Assembly (NCBI GenBank): GCA_938003555.1
Contig: CALKXN010000316.1
Location: 1 to 6,051, forward strand
DNA: 6,051 nucleotides
From: an uncultured Robiginitomaculum sp.
GTDB lineage: Bacteria; Pseudomonadota; Alphaproteobacteria; Caulobacterales; Maricaulaceae
Direction of reading: 5' to 3'
Positions within the stretch are counted from its first letter, which is position 1, and each line of letters starts with the position of its first letter. Below the pieces are notes generated by a model. That model saw only the letters and a program-made list of their open reading frames with translations, did not search any database and had not been told where the DNA came from. Both the position numbers and the translations under genes were made by a program. Positions 1-4,528 of this stretch are shown piece after piece.

Positions 1-770
1 GGCCCCGCCGCAATTCCGATGCGCCAGCCTGTCATGGAGTACCCTTTGGACACGCCATTTACGATCAAAGTTCGGTCTGCCAAATCCGGCGCGGCATTGA
101 GCAGCGTCGTAAATCCTGCCGCGTCGTAAACCAAATGCTCATATATATCATCGGTCATAATCATAACATGCGGATGGGCGCGCAGCACTTCGGCCAGCGC
201 TTCATATTCGTCTTGTGTTAGGACAGCCCCTGTTGGATTTGACGGCGAATTTAAACATAGCCATTTCGTATGCGGCGTGATCGCGGCTTCGAGTTGCGCC
301 GGTGTTATTTTAAAGCCCGCCTCAGCTGTTGTTGGAACGATAACCGGCTTGCCGCCACATAATTTAACCATCTCAGGATAGGACACCCAGCACGGCGCGG
401 GAACAATAACTTGCGAAAGATGATTCAGAGTTGCCTTTAAGGCATTGAAAATAGATGCTTTTCCACCGGGAGATATATGGATATTTGAATTATTAAACTC
501 TAAATCATTATCCCGTTTAAACTTGACGCATGCCGCCGCTTTAAGCTCTGGGATGCCGTCAACGACAGTGTATCCTGTGTGCCCCTGCGCCATCGCCTCT
601 ATCGCGGCCTGCACAATATGATCAGGCGTAGCAAAGTCCGGCTCCCCCGCAGATAGGTTGATAACATCAACGCCGCGCGCCGCCATATCTTTGGCGCGCT
701 TGGACATTGCCATAGTCGCCGAAGGCGCAACACGGGATAAATTATCGGACGGTTTAAATACAAAGCTCAT
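1..770 (-). CDS. PLP-dependent class I/II aminotransferase, aspartate aminotransferase type (3' part missing)
   Basis: This enzyme transfers an amino group between an amino acid (probably aspartate, or an aromatic or prephenate-type substrate) and a 2-oxo acid, using PLP in the cytoplasm. The 256 codons present are the N-terminal two thirds of a family of about 400 residues; the rest lies left of the window. Visible landmarks are the N-terminal LSAGEPDFATPDHI substrate-entry segment (about 39-52), GYTVVDGIPELK, the SPGGK phosphate-side loop, the PLP-stacking Trp in PAPCWVSYP, NSPSNPTG, the TDDIYEH Asp/Tyr pair and the Schiff-base Lys242 in VSKGYSMTGWRIG. All catalytic residues that can be checked are present. 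The ATG at 768-770 has a good ribosome site (AAGAGAGG, complement of 777-784). Two departures from the aspartate aminotransferases I know are NHLSQ where NPGDE is usual and PCW where PYW is usual, so the exact substrate is uncertain and I give no symbol. It is divergent from the exporter at 835. Confidence 0.93.
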   Translation of the reverse strand, partial: MSFVFKPSDNLSRVAPSATMAMSKRAKDMAARGVDVINLSAGEPDFATPDHIVQAAIEAMAQGHTGYTVVDGIPELKAAACVKFKRDNDLEFNNSNIHISPGGKASIFNALKATLNHLSQVIVPAPCWVSYPEMVKLCGGKPVIVPTTAEAGFKITPAQLEAAITPHTKWLCLNSPSNPTGAVLTQDEYEALAEVLRAHPHVMIMTDDIYEHLVYDAAGFTTLLNAAPDLADRTLIVNGVSKGYSMTGWRIGIAAG

Positions 771-776
771 GGCAGG

Positions 777-784
777 CCTCTCTT
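777..784 (-). promoter_or_regulatory. Ribosome binding site of the aminotransferase
   Basis: Read on the minus strand this is AAGAGAGG, six bases before the ATG at 770-768. It supports that start over the internal ATGs about 20 codons further in (MAMSKRAKDM). Confidence 0.65.
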
Positions 785-792
785 GAGTCGAC

Positions 793-798
793 ATCATA
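793..798 (-). promoter_or_regulatory. Possible -10 element for the aminotransferase
   Basis: On the minus strand this reads TATGAT, five of six matches to TATAAT, and would give a transcript start near 786 with a short leader holding the ribosome site. No convincing -35 hexamer lies 16-18 bases upstream, so this is a weak call. Confidence 0.25.
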
Positions 799-834
799 CT
801 AGCGCACTGTGCAAAGCGGTGATAGGCCCGCAAA

Positions 835-1740
835 ATGTCCTTACGTGAATTTCTAGTTTTGCTGCTTGTCTGCACCCTATGGGGCCTGCATTTTATTGTC
901 ATGAAAGTGACGGTTTCAAACACCGCCCCGCCTCTATTTTACGCCGCTATTCGCATGACCATCGTTATGGTTTTGCTTGCGCCGTTCTTGCGTATTCACC
1001 GCGGACAAATGAAATATGTGCTCGGCGCAGCGCTGGGGTTTGGCGCGCTCAATTATGCCTTTATGTTTCCGGCGCTTCAATTTGTGACCGCCTCTGCGGC
1101 TGCTGTCATGATCGAGCTGTACGTGCCGTTCTCAATCCTTTTGTCGATCTTGTTTTTGGGAGAGCGTATTGGCGCGCGGCGCGTCTTTGGGATTGCCATT
1201 GCCTTTGCCGGAGCCGTCATTATCGCCACCGCAAAACCGGATGAAACGGCAGGGCCGCAATTTCTCTTTGGCATCGGCCTGATGGTATGCGGCGCGTTTT
1301 CCGAAGCCATGGGCGCATTCTTTGTTAAAAAAGTGAGCGGGGTAAAACCCATAGAGCTTCTCGCATGGTGCGCAGTAGCGGGCACAGCCGTGTTGTGGCC
1401 GCTAACTCTGGCCTTGGAAACAAACCAGATGCACGCCTTTGCCCCGCAAAACCGCATCAATTTCGCGTTGGCGCTTCTCTATTCCAGTCTCCTCGTCTCG
1501 ATTGTTGCCCATGGTAGCTATTACTGGCTCCTACAGCGCTTGCCACTATCCGTTGTCGCTGGAACAGGATTGATGACAACACTTGTCGCCGTAACGGCCT
1601 CCGCGCTTATCCTACGCGAACCGATGAGCTTGCCCTTTATAATTGGCGGCGTGATGACATTGGCGGGCGTGACATTGATTTTACTGCGCTCCAAATCTAA
1701 ACCCGCTGTCATAATCGAGACTGAAAAGACCACATAACGG
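835..1740 (+). CDS. EamA/DMT-family transporter, probable metabolite or amino-acid exporter
   Basis: This is an inner-membrane carrier of the drug/metabolite transporter superfamily, whose members usually export small metabolites such as amino acids. The 300 residues match the family length and are hydrophobic almost throughout, compatible with ten helices in two EamA repeats (about 5-132 and 145-285). Typical family marks are the opening LVCTLWGLHFIVMK, the end of repeat one with FLGERIGARRVFGIAIAFAGAVII, and the equivalent end of repeat two with LILREPMSLPFIIGGVMTLAGVTLIL; both carry the glutamate-containing loop before the last helix of each repeat. The short basic and polar tail (SKSKPAVIIETEKTT) is cytoplasmic. 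The ATG at 835 gives the normal EamA N-terminus; the ribosome site is weak (GATAGG at 821-826, eight bases away). The stop is TAA at 1738-1740. It is divergent from the aminotransferase, so a shared substrate is possible, but this is inference and the substrate cannot be read from sequence. Confidence 0.92.
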
Positions 1741-1768
1741 CCACAAACCGGCCCTAAGACAAACGTAA

Positions 1769-1804
1769 TTAATTGGCATTAACCCTGTTAAATATAGGAG
1801 TTAA
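1769..1804 (+). promoter_or_regulatory. AT-rich patch with four TTAA tetramers and a TTAAC-N3-GTTAA palindrome upstream of the small ORF
   Basis: TTAA occurs at 1769-1772, 1779-1782, 1788-1791 and 1801-1804. The second and third form the perfect palindrome TTAACCCTGTTAA (1779-1791). TTAACC is also the half-site of the alphaproteobacterial cell-cycle regulator CtrA, but its usual full site is TTAA-N7-TTAA and the gaps here are 6, 5 and 9, so the match is imperfect. The position just before the small ORF suits an operator or promoter. I could not place a good -35/-10 pair. Confidence 0.3.
1795..1800 (+). promoter_or_regulatory. Ribosome binding site of the 61-residue ORF
   Basis: TAGGAG lies six bases before the ATG at 1807. 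It is among the better Shine-Dalgarno matches in the window and is the main reason to treat this small ORF as a gene, and to prefer this frame over the overlapping TTG-initiated frame starting at 1773. Confidence 0.6.
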
Positions 1805-1806
1805 AT

Positions 1807-1992
1807 ATGAGAGCCAACAGAACATCCCCCCGCATTGGCGTAGAAAAGATCGCCATGACCTTTGCCTGCGCCATCGGCCTTTTACTTTTGGCCATTGGCG
1901 CGGTGGCCACGCCCGTCGACACCGCCGTCACAACCAGCCAGATCAGCATCAGCGCCGCTGCGCCTGTGACGGGAATAACCCCGCCGCCATAG
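1807..1992 (+). CDS. Small single-helix membrane or exported peptide, unknown function
   Basis: I do not recognise this 61-residue product. It has a basic N-terminus (MRANRTSPRIGVEK), one hydrophobic segment at about residues 16-35 (IAMTFACAIGLLLLAIGAVA), then a polar Thr/Ser/Ala tail ending in ITPPP. This fits either a single-span inner-membrane peptide with a short periplasmic tail or a secreted peptide; the ATPVDTA stretch after the helix could resemble a signal peptidase site, but that is not firm. The start is supported by TAGGAG at 1795-1800. The stop (TAG) is eight bases before the nested inverted repeat that precedes the envelope gene, so the peptide could be co-transcribed with it, or could be an upstream ORF whose translation affects the leader. 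Short proteins like this are often lineage-specific. Confidence 0.6.
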   Translation: MRANRTSPRIGVEKIAMTFACAIGLLLLAIGAVATPVDTAVTTSQISISAAAPVTGITPPP

Positions 1993-1999
1993 CGCGCTC

Positions 2000-2126
2000 A
2001 CTGACCAAATCGTAATGCGCCGCCCTCTTACGGGGCAGCTTGCACCGCGCTATAGCCTTGGTTGGAAGCCCCGACTCTGTCTAGGCTTGCCGCTTTATAG
2101 CGCAGCCGCGCATTACCAAGGTCAGT
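2000..2126 (+). promoter_or_regulatory. 127-nt nested inverted-repeat segment: candidate structured mRNA leader (or MITE-like element)
   Basis: Several perfect complementary blocks nest inside each other. The outer stem is ACTGACC 2000-2006 with GGTCAGT 2120-2126. The next, after a 5x3 internal loop, is GTAATGCGC 2012-2020 with GCGCATTAC 2108-2116. Inside these are a small hairpin (GCCC 2022-2025 with GGGC 2033-2036) and a longer arm: GCGCTATA 2047-2054 with TATAGCGC 2096-2103, then AAGCC 2066-2070 with GGCTT 2084-2088, then GAC 2073-2075 with GTC 2079-2081. The AAGG ribosome site (2118-2121) of the envelope gene lies partly in the outer 3' arm, only nine bases before its TTG start. An alternative pairing, GGGGC 2032-2036 with GCCCC 2068-2072, would compete with two of the hairpins. 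No T-tract follows, so it is not an intrinsic terminator. It matches no RNA family I know. A short transposon relic with about 27-bp imperfect ends is the main alternative; I see no clear target duplication. Confidence 0.5.
2118..2121 (+). promoter_or_regulatory. Ribosome binding site deciding the TTG start of the envelope gene
   Basis: AAGG with an eight-base gap to the TTG at 2130 is the only Shine-Dalgarno-like sequence near the beginning of the envelope frame. Its last two bases pair in the outer stem (2120-2126) of the nested inverted repeat, and the other two lie in the adjoining internal loop. Confidence 0.45.
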
Positions 2127-2129
2127 CTA

Positions 2130-3863
2130 TTGCGCATCCCGGCGAAAATTACAGACACATTTTCGCCCTATCTGGATGATCAGCCTGTTGTCGACTTCTT
2201 GGATGACTTCGGTAGGCGCGCTTGGGTCGCTCTTGCCGCGACACTCATTCTAAATATCGCATTCTTTAGCGCGCTGATGATGTCCGTCACATATGTCTTG
2301 ATCCCGCCGCCAGAGCCTGAGGTCATTCCGGTTCAAATTGTGACAGTGATCGGCGATACGGACGAGCCGCCCGCCCCAACAGAAGAGCCGATCGTTGCGC
2401 CCGCCGTGCCGACCCCCTCACCTGCGCCTGCGCCGCGTCCGCGTCCAAAACCGCAGCTGGTTAGCCCGCCGCAGCCTGCTCCTCAGCCCGAACCGGAACC
2501 TGAAGTCGCCGAAGAGCCGGAGCCTGTTCCGCAACTTATTCCGCCTGCCCCTGAAATTATTTCACAGCCAGACCCTGAGCCCACTGAAGAGTCTATTGCG
2601 CCTACGCCAGACCTCCCAACCGAGGCAGACCGCCAACGCGCGCTCGAAGAATTTCAGCGCCGCACTCTTGAGGCGCAAACGCCCGAAGAGATTATTCTGC
2701 CCGAAATTGAGCCTGAGATTGAAATCATTCCGGACACGCCGCCTGAAATCATCATCGACACGCCGCCGGAGCTTATCCCGCCCATCGCGCAACCGATTAT
2801 TGAGCCGGAATTGGTTATTGATCCGCCTGAAGAGCCGCAGCCCTTCATTGAGATTTTTGACGCGCCGATAGAGCCCGAAATCACCGACGAGCCGCCCGCG
2901 CCCGTCGTCGAGGATTTTGCGCCCGGCCCGATTATCGAAGATTTGCCGATCACGCCCCCCGAGGAAATCATCGAGACGCCTGAATTGCCCGAAGAGGTTA
3001 TCCCAGACGCGGCCCCCGGCCTTATTGAGCCAATAGACATTACGCCGGTTCAGCCCGAGGCGCCAATCACAATAGAACCGGAAATCCAGACTCCGCCAAG
3101 CCAGGAGCCGGACGTGCCGGATAGTCCTGCTGACGACGCGCCGATAACGACTGCGCCGCGCGTTTTGGCCGACGATGAGAGCGCCCAAACGCAGCAAGAG
3201 CTTGAACGCGCCGTGCCGCAATCCCAAGCGGATACAGGGCCGTCATCAAGCGGCGGCGGATATCAAACCCCAACGATTGGCGGCGGCGGGCGCAATACAC
3301 TTGACCCGAATGCTGGAACAAATTTCCCCACTGGCCCCACCACAGCAGGTACAGGCCGCCCGAACCCCGGCGCAGATGGCTGGTCACTTGGCGAGGGCGC
3401 GCAGGGCGATTATGCAGGCGAAGGCGGCCTGCGCGGCGTGGCATTTGATACACGATGCCGCGATATTGACCGCACGCATGAAGACTGCCCTGAATATGTT
3501 GCTAAACCCAGAGGGCGCGCGGCAGATGGATATGAGACGCCGCGCATTAACCGCGCGCCGACCAATCGCGGCGTCAGAGGTCTAGGCTCCGTTGGCCGCG
3601 ACACCAGCACGGCCGGCGGAAATTTTGGCGCCAGCTCAAATGGCATGCCGTCTGAAACAGTGCTTGATGATGCTGACTTTGGCGTTCTCTATGGACGGAC
3701 GCCGCAAGTCGATATTGAGAACGCGCAGCCGCGTCTCAGCGATTTATTTAGCGATGATCAGGACTTTGTTTCGCAGACAGAAACCCTGCCCGAGCTTGGC
3801 ACTGCGCCCGCTGATGAGGATGAAGATGATCCCTGGGCGCTGGACACGATCTCACCGCAATAG
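2130..3863 (+). CDS. Membrane-anchored Pro/Glu-rich envelope protein with TonB/TolA-like architecture
   Basis: This 577-residue protein has four parts. There is a short acidic cytoplasmic N-terminus (1-30) and one transmembrane helix (about 31-58, WVALAATLILNIAFFSALMM). A long Pro/Glu/Ile-rich periplasmic region (about 59-345) includes repeats such as two tandem copies of DTPPEIII/DTPPELIP. After a Gly/Ser/Asn-rich linker (about 365-435) comes a C-terminal part with the only two cysteines (443 and 453, in RCRDIDRTHEDCPEY), Arg/Gly-rich stretches and a very acidic end (DEDEDDPWALD). An N-terminal anchor followed by a rigid proline-rich spacer is the plan of TonB and TolA, which span the periplasm to reach outer-membrane partners. 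I do not see the TonB C-terminal fold, and where those proteins have SxxxH in the helix this one has T38-x3-N42. No exbB/exbD or tol genes are adjacent. The TTG start is chosen because the frame has a stop at 2082, AAGG precedes it, and the next Met lies inside the helix. Function is unknown; an envelope-spanning structural role is inference. Confidence 0.85.
   Translation: MRIPAKITDTFSPYLDDQPVVDFLDDFGRRAWVALAATLILNIAFFSALMMSVTYVLIPPPEPEVIPVQIVTVIGDTDEPPAPTEEPIVAPAVPTPSPAPAPRPRPKPQLVSPPQPAPQPEPEPEVAEEPEPVPQLIPPAPEIISQPDPEPTEESIAPTPDLPTEADRQRALEEFQRRTLEAQTPEEIILPEIEPEIEIIPDTPPEIIIDTPPELIPPIAQPIIEPELVIDPPEEPQPFIEIFDAPIEPEITDEPPAPVVEDFAPGPIIEDLPITPPEEIIETPELPEEVIPDAAPGLIEPIDITPVQPEAPITIEPEIQTPPSQEPDVPDSPADDAPITTAPRVLADDESAQTQQELERAVPQSQADTGPSSSGGGYQTPTIGGGGRNTLDPNAGTNFPTGPTTAGTGRPNPGADGWSLGEGAQGDYAGEGGLRGVAFDTRCRDIDRTHEDCPEYVAKPRGRAADGYETPRINRAPTNRGVRGLGSVGRDTSTAGGNFGASSNGMPSETVLDDADFGVLYGRTPQVDIENAQPRLSDLFSDDQDFVSQTETLPELGTAPADEDEDDPWALDTISPQ
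2733..2780 (+). repeat. Short in-frame tandem repeat, 24-bp unit, in the proline-rich region
   Basis: GACACGCCGCC is repeated at 2733-2743 and 2757-2767, giving an eight-residue unit DTPPEIII then DTPPELIP. Looser variants (DPPEEPQP, DEPPAPVV, ITPPEEII) follow. This suggests that the spacer grew by duplication of short units. Confidence 0.5.
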
Positions 3864-3884
3864 CAAATTTCTGCGTCCCGTTAT

Positions 3885-4433
3885 TTATTGGTCTGCGCCG
3901 GATTCTCGCACGATCAATTCAGATAGAACATCAAGAGATTGGTCAATATCGGCCTCAAATCGACTGCGATAAAAGGGTTTGAAGACACGTTGTATATAGG
4001 GAAACCCGCCCAGCTCGCCTTCGATAATAACCAGCACAATCGACCCGTTTTCATCTTCGGTTGGCTCTATCGCATATGTCCCTAATCCATCACGTCCGCC
4101 TAAATTGAGCTGCGTGCGAACAAAGCTATTTTCGGCGCTATCCGTGATGGTTTGAAACCCAATCCCGTCTTTTGCGCTATCCCACGCCGCTTCCGCGCCA
4201 ACGCCAAATTCAGGGCCGGAGAAGATCACCTGCGCATCAATATCGCTTAGATACCACGGCGACCAACTGTGCAGTTTTCCCATCTCATTCATATAGGGAA
4301 ACACTTGATCAGGACTAGCCGCAATCGCCGCGCTGCGCTCGACGGTCAAAGACGGATTGACGAAATATCCTGCGCCCATGGCGAGGCCAAATATGAGTAT
4401 AAATGCGAAGACGCAGCGTATAATCCATTTCAT
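3885..4433 (-). CDS. SRPBCC-family (polyketide cyclase/START-like) protein with N-terminal membrane anchor
   Basis: This 182-residue protein has a hydrophobic N-terminal segment (about 3-24, IIRCVFAFILIFGLAMGAGY) that acts as an anchor or signal, then an SRPBCC domain from about residue 28 to 178. Family marks are VERSAAIAASPDQVFPYMNEM at the start of the domain, WSPW at 57-60, FSGPEFGVGAEAAWDS, and a long amphipathic C-terminal helix (about 150-175, RVFKPFYRSRFEADIDQSLD). SRPBCC domains form a deep hydrophobic cavity that binds lipid-like or aromatic ligands; many bacterial members with this anchor have no known function. I choose the ATG at 4431-4433 over the GTG two codons upstream (4437-4439), because the AAGG ribosome site (complement of 4441-4444) is seven bases from the ATG and only one from the GTG. 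It converges with the envelope gene (21-nt gap) and is divergent from the glutamate synthase-like gene. The ligand cannot be read from sequence. Confidence 0.88.
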   Translation of the reverse strand: MKWIIRCVFAFILIFGLAMGAGYFVNPSLTVERSAAIAASPDQVFPYMNEMGKLHSWSPWYLSDIDAQVIFSGPEFGVGAEAAWDSAKDGIGFQTITDSAENSFVRTQLNLGGRDGLGTYAIEPTEDENGSIVLVIIEGELGGFPYIQRVFKPFYRSRFEADIDQSLDVLSELIVRESGADQ

Positions 4434-4440
4434 AAACACA

Positions 4441-4444
4441 CCTT
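4441..4444 (-). promoter_or_regulatory. Ribosome binding site of the SRPBCC gene
   Basis: On the minus strand this reads AAGG, seven bases before the ATG at 4433. The spacing rules out the GTG at 4439 as the main start. Confidence 0.5.
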
Positions 4445-4480
4445 ATTGCTCGAAATTTTCGTGAGCTGATTTGAGAATGC

Positions 4481-4509
4481 TTGCAACCCTTGTTCCAGCC
4501 AAGCATAAT
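4481..4509 (+). promoter_or_regulatory. Sigma-70-type promoter of the glutamate synthase-like gene
   Basis: TTGCAA (4481-4486, four of six matches to TTGACA) and CATAAT (4504-4509, five of six to TATAAT) are separated by an ideal 17-bp spacer. Transcription would start near 4515-4517, leaving a leader of only about 13 nt that holds the ribosome site. This is the best promoter match I found in the window. Confidence 0.5.
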
Positions 4510-4517
4510 CACAATTC

Positions 4518-4523
4518 AAGGAG
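4518..4523 (+). promoter_or_regulatory. Ribosome binding site of the glutamate synthase-like gene
   Basis: AAGGAG five bases before the ATG at 4529 is a near-consensus Shine-Dalgarno sequence and selects this Met over the nearby in-frame ATGs at 4541 and 4544. Confidence 0.75.
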
Positions 4524-4528
4524 ATTTT

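Noticed and set aside
804..812. GCAC-T-GTGC palindrome in the divergent aminotransferase/transporter gap
   Set aside because: Nine bases only; could be an operator but is too short to separate from chance without comparison.
1739..1753. GGCC-N7-GGCC hairpin after the transporter stop
   Set aside because: Only four pairs and no T-tract follows; too weak to call a terminator.
1773..2015. Plus-strand frame overlapping the 61-residue ORF, TTG start
   Set aside because: No ribosome site, Arg/His-rich product without structure; the frame at 1807 has TAGGAG and a clear hydrophobic helix.
2000..2126. Known structured RNA (6S, SRP RNA, tRNA, SAM-II riboswitch)
   Set aside because: No tRNA cloverleaf, no SRP GGAAG/GCAG apical motif and no match to the 6S or SAM-II signatures I remember; left as unclassified.
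2654..3040. Minus-strand open frame rich in Ser/Gly/Ile
   Set aside because: Its composition simply mirrors the Pro/Glu/Ile repeats on the plus strand.
2562..3227. Minus-strand open frame of 221 codons
   Set aside because: Antiparallel to the Pro/Glu-rich gene; the product is an Arg/Leu/Asn-rich low-complexity string caused by the repetitive GC-rich codons, with no domain and no ribosome site.
3856..3875. Small hairpin (CGCA with TGCG) between the convergent genes
   Set aside because: Four pairs, long loop and no T-tract; not a credible bidirectional terminator.
4479..4504. GCTTG...CAAGC inverted repeat overlapping the promoter at 4481-4509
   Set aside because: Five-base arms with a 16-base gap are expected by chance; no evidence for a regulator site.
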